Below are positions 9,574 to 18,251 of a DNA stretch of 64,000 nucleotides, one piece after another. The notes under the pieces are model-generated. The model searched no databases and was not told the DNA's origin. It was given only the letters and a program-made list of their open reading frames with translations. Location of the stretch: the NCBI GenBank assembly GCA_942493275.1, contig OW818687.1:372001-436000 (forward strand), in the 5' to 3' direction. Made by a program: the position numbers and the translations under genes. Positions within the stretch are counted from its first letter, which is position 1; each line of letters starts with the position of its first letter. The DNA is from G942493275 sp942493275. GTDB taxonomy: Bacteria; Actinomycetota; Coriobacteriia; Anaerosomatales; PHET01.

Positions 9574-10512
9574 CTACTGCTTCAGATTCAGGCCCATGGA
9601 CACCAGCTTGTCCTTGACCTCTTCGATGGACTTCGCGCCGAAGTTGCGGATGTTGAGCAGATCCTGCTCGGAACATTCCGTCAGCTGGCCGATCGTATTA
9701 ACGCCCTGGCGCTTCAGGCAGTTGTAGGAGCGCACCGACAGGTCGAGCTCCTCGATCGGGGTGTCGAGCACGCCCTCCGACTCGTCCACCTGGGCGTTGA
9801 AGATCTCGCCCTCGGGAAGCGTAGAAGAAGCCTGGTCGACGAAGAGCATCATGTGCTCGTCGATGATGCGGCCCGCACGTGCGACAGCATCGCTCGGGTC
9901 GAGCGCACCGTTGGTCTCGACCTCAAGGGTCAGCTTGTCATAGTCGGTGCGCTGCCCGACGCGGGTGTTCTCAACCACGTAGGTACAACGCGCGACCGGG
10001 CTGAACAGTGAGTCGACGGTGATAACGCCGATAGGATCCTCGGCGCGCTTGTTACGGTCCGCGGAGACGTAGCCGCGACCCACACCGATGCGCACGCTCA
10101 TATCGAGCTTCGCGCCGGCGTTCAGATTGGCGATCACGTGCTCCGGGTTAACCAGCTCAAACTCGGCCGGCACCTTCAGGTCCGCTCCGGTCACAACGGC
10201 CTTACCGCTGGCCGACAGGGTGGCCACGGCGTCGCCGCTGCCAATGCCGGTCTCGCGGAACACGAGCCCCTTAACGTTGAGCACGATGTCGGTGACGTCC
10301 TCGCGGACACCCTCGATCGTGCCGAACTCGTGCTGGACCCCTTCGATACGGATCGAAGTGGCAGCCGCGCCCTGAAGCGACGACAACAGCACGCGACGCA
10401 TGCAGTTGCCCAGCGTGTAACCGAAACCGCGCTCAAGCGGTTCGACTACATAGCGGGCCACGCGGTCGTCGATAGGCTCGACCGTGACCTGGGGCCTCAT
10501 GAACTCTGTCAT
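9574..10512 (-). CDS. rpoA: DNA-directed RNA polymerase subunit alpha
   Basis: 312 residues. The N-terminal domain (about 1-230) dimerises and nucleates polymerase assembly; GFGYTLGNCMRRVLLSS is its hallmark. The C-terminal domain (about 250-312) contains LSVRSYNCLKRQGV and NFGAKSIEEVKDKL. Arg261, Asn264, Gly292, Lys294, Ser295 and Glu298 match the E. coli UP-element contacts R265, N268, G296, K298, S299 and E302. The ATG at 10512 was chosen behind GGGAGG; a TTG one codon earlier is possible. This C-terminal domain resembles the tail of RpoC in the same window. Confidence 0.98.
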   Translation of the reverse strand: MTEFMRPQVTVEPIDDRVARYVVEPLERGFGYTLGNCMRRVLLSSLQGAAATSIRIEGVQHEFGTIEGVREDVTDIVLNVKGLVFRETGIGSGDAVATLSASGKAVVTGADLKVPAEFELVNPEHVIANLNAGAKLDMSVRIGVGRGYVSADRNKRAEDPIGVITVDSLFSPVARCTYVVENTRVGQRTDYDKLTLEVETNGALDPSDAVARAGRIIDEHMMLFVDQASSTLPEGEIFNAQVDESEGVLDTPIEELDLSVRSYNCLKRQGVNTIGQLTECSEQDLLNIRNFGAKSIEEVKDKLVSMGLNLKQ

Positions 10513-10542
10513 CAAGCAGCCTCCCTGGCTTTCCGCGGTCTG

Positions 10543-11169
10543 TTACTTCGAGTAGAGCTCGACGATGAGCTGCTCGCGAACCGGCGCATCGATCATCTCG
10601 CGCGTCGGGAGCGACAGCACCTTGCCCTGCAGCTTCTCGATGTCGACCTCGAGCCAACCCGGAACCTCGATCTTCTCCGACGCGATGAGCGCCGTCTTGA
10701 TCACGAGGAGATCCTTGGACTTCGGGCCGACCGCGACCAGGTCGCCCGGACGCACCCGATAAGACGGGATGTTCACGCGGCGGCCGTTGACGGTGATGTG
10801 GTTGTGGCGGACGACCTGGCGGGCCTCGTCACGAGACTTGGCCAAACCAAGGCGGTACACCACGTTGTCGAGGCGGCTCTCGAGCAGACGCAGCAGGTTC
10901 TCGCCCGTGATGCCGGTCTGACGACTGGCGAGCGTGTAGTAGCCACGGAACTGCTTCTCGAGGAGGCCGTACATCCTCTTGGTCTTCTGCTTCTCACGAA
11001 GCTGCACCCTGTACTCGCTGTCGCGCGGGCGCTTCTTGCCCGCCTGACCCGGCGGGTACGGGCGACGCTCAACGGCGCACTTGTCGCTGTAGCAGCGATC
11101 GCCCTTCAGGAACAGCTTCACTCCTTCGCGGCGGCACAGACGGCAGTCCGCCCCGGTGTATCGTGCCAT
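10543..11169 (-). CDS. rpsD: 30S ribosomal protein S4, zinc-binding form
   Basis: 208 residues. It initiates 16S rRNA folding. It begins MARYTGADCRLCRREG and has Cys9, Cys12, Cys26 and Cys31, so this is the C+ (zinc) version rather than the cysteine-free paralogue. The S4 RNA-binding domain contains RLDNVVYRLGLAKSR and the NHITVNGRRVNIPSY region. It sits between rpsK and rpoA in standard alpha-operon order. Confidence 0.98.
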   Translation of the reverse strand: MARYTGADCRLCRREGVKLFLKGDRCYSDKCAVERRPYPPGQAGKKRPRDSEYRVQLREKQKTKRMYGLLEKQFRGYYTLASRQTGITGENLLRLLESRLDNVVYRLGLAKSRDEARQVVRHNHITVNGRRVNIPSYRVRPGDLVAVGPKSKDLLVIKTALIASEKIEVPGWLEVDIEKLQGKVLSLPTREMIDAPVREQLIVELYSK

Positions 11170-11189
11170 CTTCTACGTTCCCTTCAGAA

Positions 11190-11591
11190 TTAGACCCGGC
11201 GGCGCTTGCGCGGCCGACAGCCGTTGTGCGGAACGGGCGTGCAGTCCTGGATCGCGGAGATCTCAAGTCCTGCGGCCTGCAGTGAACGAATCGCAGTCTC
11301 GCGACCCGAACCCGGGCCCTTCACGAACACGGCGACCTTGCGAAGGCCGTGCTCCTGCGCCATCTTCGCGGCTGCCTCAGCGGCCAGCTGCGCGGCGAAC
11401 GGCGTCGACTTACGCGAGCCCTTAAAGCCCACGGTACCGGCGCTCTGCCAGGAGATCACGTTGCCCGACGGGTCGGTGATGCTCACGATGGTGTTGTTGA
11501 AAGTGCTCTTGATGTGCGCCTGGCCGACAGCGATATTCTTGCGCTCGCTGCGCTTCAGGCGAGTGCGCACGTTCTTCTTCTTGGCGGCCAT
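11190..11591 (-). CDS. rpsK: 30S ribosomal protein S11
   Basis: 133 residues, located on the platform of the small subunit near the E site. HIKSTFNNTIVSITDPSGNV, KGSRKSTPFAAQ and the C-terminal CTPVPHNGCRPRKRRRV are diagnostic. It starts 2 bases after the rpsM stop in the rpsM-rpsK-rpsD-rpoA order. Confidence 0.98.
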   Translation of the reverse strand: MAAKKKNVRTRLKRSERKNIAVGQAHIKSTFNNTIVSITDPSGNVISWQSAGTVGFKGSRKSTPFAAQLAAEAAAKMAQEHGLRKVAVFVKGPGSGRETAIRSLQAAGLEISAIQDCTPVPHNGCRPRKRRRV

Positions 11592-11593
11592 GC

Positions 11594-11968
11594 TTACTTG
11601 CCCTTCTTCTTAGCGCCGATCTGGCGACGCGGACCCTTGCGGGTACGAGCGTTCGTGTGAGTGCGCTGTCCGCGGACCGGAAGGCCCTTGCGGTGACGCA
11701 GGCCACGGTAGCAGCCGATCTCCATAAGGCGCTTGATGTTCTGCGCGACTTCACGACGAAGGTCACCTTCGACCTTGAGCTTCTTGTCGATGTACTCGCG
11801 CAGACGAACGACCTCTTCTTCCGTGAGGTCGCGAACACGAGTATCCGGGCTGATACCGGTCTCGTGGACGATCTGCTGGCTGGTCGTGTGACCAATGCCA
11901 AAAATGTAGGTCAGGCCGATCTCGACGCGCTTCTCGCGCGGCAGGTCGACACCTGCGATTCGGGCCAC
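11594..11968 (-). CDS. rpsM: 30S ribosomal protein S13
   Basis: 124 residues, in the head of the small subunit, contacting L5 and P-site tRNA. MARIAGVDLPREKRVEIGLTYI at the start (here split by the usual helix-two-turn-helix) and C-terminal RGLRHRKGLPVRGQRTHTNARTRKG are diagnostic. It lies 12 bases after rpmJ. Confidence 0.98.
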   Translation of the reverse strand: MARIAGVDLPREKRVEIGLTYIFGIGHTTSQQIVHETGISPDTRVRDLTEEEVVRLREYIDKKLKVEGDLRREVAQNIKRLMEIGCYRGLRHRKGLPVRGQRTHTNARTRKGPRRQIGAKKKGK

Positions 11969-11980
11969 GCGTGCTCCCTC

Positions 11981-12094
11981 CTAGCCCTGGCGCTGCTTGT
12001 GGCGCGGGTTCTCACAGATAACGAGAACTCGGCCATGGCGCCGGATGATCTTGCACTTATCACACATCTTCTTGACCGAAGGACGTACCTTCAT
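11981..12094 (-). CDS. rpmJ: 50S ribosomal protein L36
   Basis: 37 residues: MKVRPSVKKMCDKCKIIRR, then CENPRHKQRQG. The cysteines (CDKC, the later CEN) and the histidine form the C+ zinc ribbon. A longer reading frame extends upstream, but the 37-residue form is the exact family length and begins with the conserved MKVRPSVK. Confidence 0.97.
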   Translation of the reverse strand: MKVRPSVKKMCDKCKIIRRHGRVLVICENPRHKQRQG

Positions 12095-12174
12095 CTTCGA
12101 ATCTTCCTTTCGGCGGTACCACTCTATGTCCACACCCAGCCGCAGGCGCGATTTTTCCAGCATCAGTAACACGG

Positions 12175-12199
12175 CTCCGGGAGTATCCACTACCCGGAG
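12175..12199 (-). terminator. Hairpin between infA and rpmJ
   Basis: CTCCGGG (12175-12181) and CCCGGAG (12193-12199), extended by AGT/ACT pairs, form a stem in the 120-base infA-rpmJ spacer. It has no U-tract, so it may be an attenuator or processing site. TAGAGT at about 12121-12126 on the minus strand could be a weak internal -10. Confidence 0.45.
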
Positions 12200-12214
12200 A
12201 AGAAAAGCGAATCC

Positions 12215-12436
12215 CTACTTGTAGCGGTAGGTGATGCGCCCTCTGGTCAGATCGTAAGGAGAGAGCTCCACGACGACCTTGTCTCCGGGAAGGATGCGGA
12301 TGTAGTGCATGCGCATCTTGCCGGAGATATGTGCCAGCACCTTGTGTCCGTTCTCCAACTCCACGCGAAACATCGCGTTGGGAAGAGGTTCGACCACCGT
12401 GCCTTCAAGCTCGATCGCGTCGTCCTTCTTTGTCAC
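12215..12436 (-). CDS. infA: Translation initiation factor IF-1
   Basis: 73 residues forming a single OB-fold that occupies the A site during initiation. MTKKDDAIELEGTVVEPLPN, FRVELENGHKVLAHISGKMR and C-terminal LTRGRITYRYK are diagnostic. It stands between map and rpmJ, the usual Gram-positive position. Confidence 0.98.
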   Translation of the reverse strand: MTKKDDAIELEGTVVEPLPNAMFRVELENGHKVLAHISGKMRMHYIRILPGDKVVVELSPYDLTRGRITYRYK

Positions 12437-12539
12437 TCTCGCCTAGCTCCTCACAAGGGGCTGAATCCACAAGTGAACATAGTACCTCACATCCACAAGC
12501 AGCGTCCAGCGTTCTTCCTACCCCGCTTGCGGCTTCCGC

Positions 12540-13289
12540 TCACTCACGCGTCAGCACGACGGGGCCGGCTTCGGTGACGGCCACTGTATGCTCGAAGTGA
12601 GCAGACAGTCTTCCGTCCCTCGTCACGACCGTCCACCCGTCCGGGAGTGACTCCACGTCCGGGCTTCCTGCATTGACCATAGGCTCAATCGCTAGAACCA
12701 TACCCGTTTCGAGTACGGGACCAGTCCCCGCCCGACCGTAGTTCGGCACACTCGGGTCCTCGTGCATCGCTTGACCGATGCCGTGCCCGACGTACTCACG
12801 GACGACCGAGTAGCCGGCATTCTCGGCAACGGACTGTACCGCATGCCCGATGTCGTGAAGGTGATTGCCCGCTATGGTCGCCGCGATTCCCGCGCCGAGA
12901 GACGCCTCGGTGGCGCTCAGTAGCTGCTCGACCTCTTTCGAGACCGCGCCCACGGCGAAGGTGCGCGCCGTGTCGCCGTAGTACCCCTCAAAGACCGCAC
13001 CCACGTCCACGGAGACGATGTCCCCTTCAGCGAGCTTCACGCGCGGCGAGGGGATCCCGTGAACCACCTGCGAGTTGAGCGACGTGCACAGCGTAGCAGG
13101 GAAGCCATGGTAACCCTTGAAGGCAGGAATCGCACCCGCGGAGCGAATGGACTCCTCGGCTATCGCGTCCAACTCGGCGGTAGAGATGCCGGGCCGAACC
13201 GCCTCACCTACGAGACGAAGAGCCCGGGCGCTGATGCGCCCGGCCTCTCGCATGATCTCGATCTCAGCCGGGGACTTGCGGACGATCAC
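12540..13289 (-). CDS. map: Methionine aminopeptidase, type I
   Basis: 249 residues. It removes the N-terminal methionine from nascent proteins using a dimetal site. HGFPATLCTSLNSQVVHGIP and GDIVSVDVGAVFEGYYGDTART supply the metal-binding aspartates. YVGHGIGQAMHEDPSVPNYG supplies the metal histidine, and MVLAIEPMVN and HFEHTVAVT supply the glutamates. The GTG at 13289 (VIVRKSPAEIEIM) was chosen because it follows adk by 7 bases and matches the family N-terminus; a longer frame would overlap adk. It lacks the SH3-motif zinc N-terminus of some actinobacterial MetAPs. Confidence 0.96.
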   Translation of the reverse strand: MIVRKSPAEIEIMREAGRISARALRLVGEAVRPGISTAELDAIAEESIRSAGAIPAFKGYHGFPATLCTSLNSQVVHGIPSPRVKLAEGDIVSVDVGAVFEGYYGDTARTFAVGAVSKEVEQLLSATEASLGAGIAATIAGNHLHDIGHAVQSVAENAGYSVVREYVGHGIGQAMHEDPSVPNYGRAGTGPVLETGMVLAIEPMVNAGSPDVESLPDGWTVVTRDGRLSAHFEHTVAVTEAGPVVLTRE

Positions 13290-13296
13290 AGGACCC

Positions 13297-13926
13297 CTAC
13301 GCCTCCAAGACGGACTTGACGTCGGCCCACACGACGTCGACGGGACGATCGCCGTCAACCTGGTGCAGGACCTTCTTGCCGTCGTAGTAGTCGATCAGTG
13401 GTGCAGTTGAACGCGCGTAGACGTCAAGGCGGTTGCGCACCGTGGCCTCGTTGTCATCGTCGCGCTGGTAGAGCTCGCCGCCGCAAGTGATACAGGTATC
13501 ACCCTCAGCCGCATTGGTAATGCGACCGCACGCGCGACAGGTGCGCCGCGAGGTCAGCCGACCGACGATGATCTCGGGGTCGACGATGACGGCGACTGCC
13601 GCATCGATCCCCTTCGACATCGCCTCAAGCTCGGCATCGAGCGCCTCGGCCTGAGCCGTTGTGCGCGGGAAGCCGTCGAGGATGAAGCCCTTGTCGGTGT
13701 CGGGCTCAGAGAGCCTGTCCTTGACCAGGCCAATCACGACGCTATCCGGCACGAGTTCGCCGGCGTCCATGAACTTCTTGGCCTCGAGCCCCAGAGGGGT
13801 CTTGTTGGCCACAGCCGCCCGGAGGATATCGCCGGTTGAGATATGCGGCACGCCATACTCTTCGATGATACGGGCGGCCTGCGTACCCTTGCCCGCACCC
13901 GGTGCCCCGAGTAGAACGATGTTCAT
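13297..13926 (-). CDS. adk: Adenylate kinase, zinc-lid form
   Basis: 209 residues; converts AMP + ATP to 2 ADP. The P-loop is LLGAPGAGKGTQ, the AMP site includes HISTGDILR and GFILDGFPRT, and the lid carries CRAC...CITC, a four-cysteine zinc site typical of Gram-positive long adenylate kinases. It lies between secY and map, the conserved secY-adk-map-infA order. Confidence 0.98.
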   Translation of the reverse strand: MNIVLLGAPGAGKGTQAARIIEEYGVPHISTGDILRAAVANKTPLGLEAKKFMDAGELVPDSVVIGLVKDRLSEPDTDKGFILDGFPRTTAQAEALDAELEAMSKGIDAAVAVIVDPEIIVGRLTSRRTCRACGRITNAAEGDTCITCGGELYQRDDDNEATVRNRLDVYARSTAPLIDYYDGKKVLHQVDGDRPVDVVWADVKSVLEA

Positions 13927-13955
13927 GTGGTTTCTCCCCGCCTCTCAGGTAGCGC

Positions 13956-15224
13956 TTACTTGAAGAATCCGTCGTAGTGACGCATCTTCAGCTGGCTCTC
14001 GATCTGGGTCATGGTCTCGAGTGCAACGCCGACCATAATCAGGATCGACGTGCCGCCGAACTGACGCACCAGGTCGTTGTTGGTAGTCGCCAGAACGATT
14101 GAGGGAACGACCGCGATCACCGCAAGGAACAGGGCGCCCGGCAGCGTGATCCGGTTCAACACGTTCTCGATGTAGCGCACGGTCGCTGAACCCGGACGAA
14201 CGCCAGGGATGAAGCCACCGTTCTTGCGCAGGTTGTCGGCAAGGTCGATCGGGTTGAAGACCAGGGCCGTGTAGAAGTACGTGAAGAACACGATGAGCAC
14301 GAACTCGAGCAACCACGAGATCCACCCGGAAGACAGCGCGGTTCCCATCGTCTGCAGCCACGGCACGGTCGGGAAGAACGAGGCGAGCTGAGCCGGGAAG
14401 AAGAGCAGCGCGGTCGCGAAGATGATCGGGACGACGTTGGCGCCGTTGATCTTCAGCGGGATGTACGTGCCCTGGCCACCGTAAACACGGCGACCGACGA
14501 CGCGCTTCGCATACTGCACCGGGATACGGCGCTGCGCACGCTCCATGTAGATGATCGCCGCAATGACAAACGCCGTGACAGCAAAGAGCAGAAGCGTGAA
14601 GATCCAGTCCTGGAAGCGAACCGAGTTCACGATCGCGATCGGGAACCGCGAGACGATGCTCGCGAAGATGAGCAGCGACATGCCGTTGCCCACGCCGCGC
14701 TGAGTGATGAGCTCACCGAACCACATGATGAGTGCGGTACCCGCGATCAGCGTAACGACGATGATGGCGTTGGTGAACCACTCCGGCGGCGCGCCGACCG
14801 CAGCTGCGCCGATCGCGCCCTGCGAACGGAACAGAGTGATGTAGCCCATGGACTGCATCAGTGCGATACCGAGCGTCAGGTAACGAGTGATCTGCGTGAC
14901 CTTACGCTGACCCGCCTCGCCCTCCTTCTGCCACCGCTCGATGGCCGGGATCACGCCCTGAAGAAGCTGCATGATGATCGACGATGTGATGTAGGGCATG
15001 ATGCCGAGCGAGAACACCGCGAACTGCTCGAGCGCTCCTCCGGAGAAGAGGCCGAGCAGTCCGAGGGTTGCATTCTGGCTGATGATGTCCTGAACCCGCG
15101 CGACATCGACGCCCGGAACCGGGATGAACGAACCAACCCGGTACAGGCCGATGATCATAAGCGTGAACAGGATCTTCCTGCGAAGCTCCGGTACGCGGAA
15201 TGCGTTGGCGATTGCCGTCAGCAC
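13956..15224 (-). CDS. secY: Protein translocase subunit SecY
   Basis: 422 residues, ten membrane segments; the channel of the Sec translocon, pairing with SecE (encoded at 39429). Hallmarks are RRKILFTLMIIGLYRVGSFIPVPG at the N-terminus, GNGMSLLIFA and the cytoplasmic YAKRVVGRRVYGGQGTYIPLKIN loop. The GTG start overlaps the rplO stop by 7 bases, indicating coupling. Confidence 0.97.
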   Translation of the reverse strand: MLTAIANAFRVPELRRKILFTLMIIGLYRVGSFIPVPGVDVARVQDIISQNATLGLLGLFSGGALEQFAVFSLGIMPYITSSIIMQLLQGVIPAIERWQKEGEAGQRKVTQITRYLTLGIALMQSMGYITLFRSQGAIGAAAVGAPPEWFTNAIIVVTLIAGTALIMWFGELITQRGVGNGMSLLIFASIVSRFPIAIVNSVRFQDWIFTLLLFAVTAFVIAAIIYMERAQRRIPVQYAKRVVGRRVYGGQGTYIPLKINGANVVPIIFATALLFFPAQLASFFPTVPWLQTMGTALSSGWISWLLEFVLIVFFTYFYTALVFNPIDLADNLRKNGGFIPGVRPGSATVRYIENVLNRITLPGALFLAVIAVVPSIVLATTNNDLVRQFGGTSILIMVGVALETMTQIESQLKMRHYDGFFK

Positions 15225-15667
15225 AGGGTCTCGACCGTCCCTCCCGCGGCCTCAATCTTGGCCTTGGCCGGACCGGAGATCTTATCGACCTTCACAGTCA
15301 GCTTCTTGGAGATATCGCCGCTGCCCAGAACCTTGATAGGAGCGTTCACGGACTTGATGACGCCCTTGGCCTTCAGGCTCTCGGCATCGACAACGTCACC
15401 ATCGACGAAGAGCTCGTCGAGGCGCGAGACGTTGACCACGTCGTACTCGACGCGGTTGCGGGGGGTGAAGCCGGGGAGCTTGGGCAGACGCATCGCCATC
15501 GGCGTCTGACCGCCCTCAAAGCCGGGACCCTTGGTGCCGCCGGCACGTGAGCCCTGGCCCTTGTCACCGCGACCGGCGGTGCTTCCGTGACCGCTGCCGT
15601 TGCCGCGGCCGACGCGCTTGCGGTCCTTACGTGAACCGGGCGCCGGGAAAAGATCGTGAATCTGCAT
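15218..15667 (-). CDS. rplO: 50S ribosomal protein L15
   Basis: 149 residues. MQIHDLFPAPGSRKDRKRVGRGNGSGHGSTAGRG is the glycine-rich basic N-terminal signature (quoted in two family segments, HDLFPAPGS and GRGNGSGHGSTAGRG). The ATG at 15667 follows AGGAG and matches the family start; a longer upstream frame runs through the hairpin region and was rejected. It overlaps secY. Confidence 0.97.
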   Translation of the reverse strand: MQIHDLFPAPGSRKDRKRVGRGNGSGHGSTAGRGDKGQGSRAGGTKGPGFEGGQTPMAMRLPKLPGFTPRNRVEYDVVNVSRLDELFVDGDVVDAESLKAKGVIKSVNAPIKVLGSGDISKKLTVKVDKISGPAKAKIEAAGGTVETLC

Positions 15668-15763
15668 CGTGTACGTTCTCCTATCGCTCATTCGGCGCTT
15701 CCGCGCCGCTGCCGACCGCTCGCCGTCGGCTGACTTGAAACACAAGCATGCTAACACGCGGCA

Positions 15764-15785
15764 GGCCCGGCACTATGGCCGGGCC
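15764..15785 (-). terminator. Hairpin between rpmD and rplO
   Basis: GGCCCGGC (15764-15771) and GCCGGGCC (15778-15785) make an 8-bp GC stem with a 6-base loop in the 131-base rpmD-rplO spacer. No U-run follows. It probably acts as an attenuator or partial terminator inside the spc cluster, lowering secY-adk-map expression relative to the upstream ribosomal proteins. Confidence 0.5.
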
Positions 15786-15798
15786 CTCCGTCGAATCC

Positions 15799-15999
15799 CT
15801 AGAGCTCTTCGACCTTCACGAGGTGCTTGACCTTGAAGATCATCCCGCGGACGGTCGGGTTGTCGACCTGCTCCACGGTGTGGTTGATGCGCTTGAGGCC
15901 GAGGGCCCGAACCGTCGCCTTCTGATCGGCGGGAGTGCCGATGGCACTCCTGATCTGGGTAACCTTCAGCGTCTTCTTGGCGGCTGCCTTCTTGGCCAT
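15799..15999 (-). CDS. rpmD: 50S ribosomal protein L30
   Basis: 66 residues. LKVTQIRSAIGTPADQKATVRALGLKR followed by NHTVEQVDNPTVRGMIFKVKHLV is the L30 fold. The first ten residues, MAKKAAAKKT, form a slightly extended basic start. It lies 4 bases after rpsE. Confidence 0.96.
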   Translation of the reverse strand: MAKKAAAKKTLKVTQIRSAIGTPADQKATVRALGLKRINHTVEQVDNPTVRGMIFKVKHLVKVEEL

Positions 16000-16003
16000 C
16001 CGT

Positions 16004-16513
16004 CTACTCCTCCCAGCCGAAGATCTCGGCGACAGTCTTGCCGCGACGACGAGCGACCTCTTCGGCGCTCGAGAGCGCGCCGAGGCCCTGGGCGGCGGCC
16101 TTGACCATGTTGAGGGCGTTATCGGTGCCCAGCGACTTGCTCAGCACGTCGGTGATACCGGCGAGCTCGAGAAGTGCGCGAACCGGACCGCCGGCGATGA
16201 TACCGGTACCAGGGGCGGCGGGCTTGAGCAGCACGCGGCCGGCACCGAACTCGCCGTAGATCTCGTGCGGGATCGTGCCGTGAATGACCGGCACCTTGAA
16301 CATGTTCTTCTTGGCGTCCTCGATGCCCTTCTTGATAGCGATGGGCACCTCCTGGGACTTGCCCATGCCGACGCCGACGCTACCAGCGCCGTCACCGACG
16401 ACGACCAGAGCGGTGAGCGCGAAGCGACGGCCGCCCTTGACGACCTTCGAGACGCGGTTGATATAGACGACCTTCTCCTGCAGCTCCGAAACCGGTGCTT
16501 CCCTGCGCGCCAT
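16004..16513 (-). CDS. rpsE: 30S ribosomal protein S5
   Basis: 169 residues. The double-stranded-RNA-binding-like N-terminal domain contains VVYINRVSKVVKGGRRFALTALVVVGD, and the C-terminal domain contains GAGRVLLKPAAPGTGIIAGG. It participates in decoding accuracy at the mRNA entry side. Standard spc position between rplR and rpmD. Confidence 0.98.
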   Translation of the reverse strand: MARREAPVSELQEKVVYINRVSKVVKGGRRFALTALVVVGDGAGSVGVGMGKSQEVPIAIKKGIEDAKKNMFKVPVIHGTIPHEIYGEFGAGRVLLKPAAPGTGIIAGGPVRALLELAGITDVLSKSLGTDNALNMVKAAAQGLGALSSAEEVARRRGKTVAEIFGWEE

Positions 16514-16524
16514 ACCTTCTCCTC

Positions 16525-16893
16525 CTAGAACTTCAGGCCGGCGCTGCGAGCACCGTCAGCCAGGGCCTTGACACGACCGTGGTACAGGCGACCGCCGCGG
16601 TCGAAGACGACCTCAGCGACACCCGCCTCGAGCGCGCGCTTTCCAACAGCCTCGCCGACAGCCTTGGCGGCGTCGATGTTGGACCCCGACTTCAGGTTAC
16701 CCTTGAGGTCGGTGTCCAGCGACGAAGCAGCGGCCAGGGTGCGGCCGGTCTTGTCGTCGATGATCTGCGCGTAGATGTGCGCGTTGCTGCGGTTAACACA
16801 GAGGCGAGGGCGCTCGGTGGTACCGGTCACCTTCCCGCGTACGCGGCGGTGGCGACGCTCGAGCGCTGCCTTCTTCGCCTTCAGCTTATCCAT
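16525..16893 (-). CDS. rplR: 50S ribosomal protein L18
   Basis: 122 residues; binds 5S rRNA with L5. RHRRVRGKVTGTTERPRLCV, RSNAHIYAQIIDD and the C-terminal FDRGGRLYHGRVKALADGAR are diagnostic. Lies between rplF and rpsE. Confidence 0.98.
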   Translation of the reverse strand: MDKLKAKKAALERRHRRVRGKVTGTTERPRLCVNRSNAHIYAQIIDDKTGRTLAAASSLDTDLKGNLKSGSNIDAAKAVGEAVGKRALEAGVAEVVFDRGGRLYHGRVKALADGARSAGLKF

Positions 16894-16941
16894 GACGTCA
16901 CCCGTCTCCTCATCTCAACGGCCACTCGGGCCGGAACGTTG

Positions 16942-17478
16942 CTACTTGGCGGCCTTGCCGAGCTTGCGGCGGACATACTCACCCTCGTAACGAACACCCT
17001 TGCCCTTGTACGGCTCAGGCTTACGCCACGCGCGGATCTCGGCAGCAACCTGACCAACGCGCTGCTTGTCGATACCACGGACGGTGATTCTGTTAGGCGC
17101 AGGCACCTCGAACGAGATACCGGATTCCGGCACCACGACGACGGGGTGGCTGAAGCCAAGCGCCAACTCCAGGTCCGAACCCTTGAGAGTGGCACGGTAA
17201 CCGACGCCGACGATCTCGAGGTTCTTCGCGTAGCCATCCGAGACACCGGTGACCATGTTGGACACCAGCGTACGGGTCAGGCCGTGCAGCGAACGCGCCT
17301 CACGGGAATCATCGGGCCTCTTGACCAGAACGGCGCCATCCTCGATCTCGATTGCGAGAACTTCGGAGAACGTCTGGGTGAGTTCACCCTTCGGGCCCTT
17401 AACAGTGACGGTAGTACCGTCGATCTTCACATCGACCCCGGACGGGATCGGAACAGGCTGCTTGCCGATACGGGACAC
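16942..17478 (-). CDS. rplF: 50S ribosomal protein L6
   Basis: 178 residues, two tandem L6 folds. MSRIGKQPVPIPSGVDVKID at the start and KPEPYKGKGVRYEGEYVRRKLGK at the end are diagnostic. It sits near the GTPase-associated centre. Lies between rpsH and rplR. Confidence 0.98.
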   Translation of the reverse strand: MSRIGKQPVPIPSGVDVKIDGTTVTVKGPKGELTQTFSEVLAIEIEDGAVLVKRPDDSREARSLHGLTRTLVSNMVTGVSDGYAKNLEIVGVGYRATLKGSDLELALGFSHPVVVVPESGISFEVPAPNRITVRGIDKQRVGQVAAEIRAWRKPEPYKGKGVRYEGEYVRRKLGKAAK

Positions 17479-17510
17479 GGCTACTCGCTCCTTCCTGGAT
17501 CCTCGTCCGA

Positions 17511-17909
17511 CTACCAGATGTACGCGACGACTTCGCCGCCGACGCCAGCCTTGCGCGCCGCACGGTCAGTCATCACGCCCTGGGACGTCGAGATGACAGC
17601 GATACCGAGACCGCCCAGAACGCGGGGCAGCTCGTCCTTCTTAGCGTAGACGCGCAGACCGGGCTTGCTGATGCGGCGCAGGCCGGTGATCGTGCGCTCC
17701 TTGCGCGTACCGTACTTGAGAGTCACTTCCAGGGAATCCTGGGGCGTACCCTCGACCACACGGTACTCGGCGATGTAGCCCTCTTCCTTAAGGATGCGGG
17801 CGATCTCGACGAGCTTCTTCGACGACGGCATCGTCGTTGAAGTCTTGTACGCGGAGTTCGCGTTGCGGACACGCGTCAGCATGTCTGCGATGGGGTCGGT
17901 CATGCTCAT
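17511..17909 (-). CDS. rpsH: 30S ribosomal protein S8
   Basis: 132 residues; binds 16S helix 21 and in E. coli represses the spc operon. TDPIADMLTRVRNAN at the start and STSQGVMTDRAARKAGVGGEVVAYIW at the end are diagnostic. The ATG at 17909 gives MSMTDPI; the second ATG at 17903 is an equally plausible start. Confidence 0.97.
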   Translation of the reverse strand: MSMTDPIADMLTRVRNANSAYKTSTTMPSSKKLVEIARILKEEGYIAEYRVVEGTPQDSLEVTLKYGTRKERTITGLRRISKPGLRVYAKKDELPRVLGGLGIAVISTSQGVMTDRAARKAGVGGEVVAYIW

Positions 17910-18014
17910 TTCTTTCCTCCTATGGTCCGGGATGACCCCGCCTCGCGGTTCGCCGTTGCCCGTGGCAGCGGCGCCTGTCGGAGCGGGTCCTCCAGCCGAA
18001 CGTGCGCTTGGGTC

Positions 18015-18200
18015 CTACCAGCTGGCCTTACGCACGCCGGGGAGCTCGCCACGGCTGGCCATCTCGCGCAGACACACGCGGCACAGACCGAACTGGCGGT
18101 AGTAGCCACGCGGGCGTCCGCAACGGTTGCACCGATTGTGCTGACGCACGCCGAACTTCGGCTCGCGCTTCGCCTTGGCGATCATCGACTTCTTAGCCAC
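18015..18200 (-). CDS. rpsN: 30S ribosomal protein S14, type Z (zinc)
   Basis: 61 residues, the short zinc-binding form. CNRC and CRVC supply the four zinc cysteines, and the end GELPGVRKASW is conserved. No cysteine-free long S14 appears in this window. Lies between rplE and rpsH. Confidence 0.98.
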   Translation of the reverse strand: MAKKSMIAKAKREPKFGVRQHNRCNRCGRPRGYYRQFGLCRVCLREMASRGELPGVRKASW

Positions 18201-18251
18201 TTTCTGACCTCTCTCTCACGGCGAGCGCATCACTCGCCGGCAGATACCTAG

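Noticed and set aside
11981..12190. A 69-residue version of L36
   Set aside because: The extra N-terminal residues have no similarity to the family, whereas MKVRPSVK at 12094 is the conserved start and gives the standard 37 residues.
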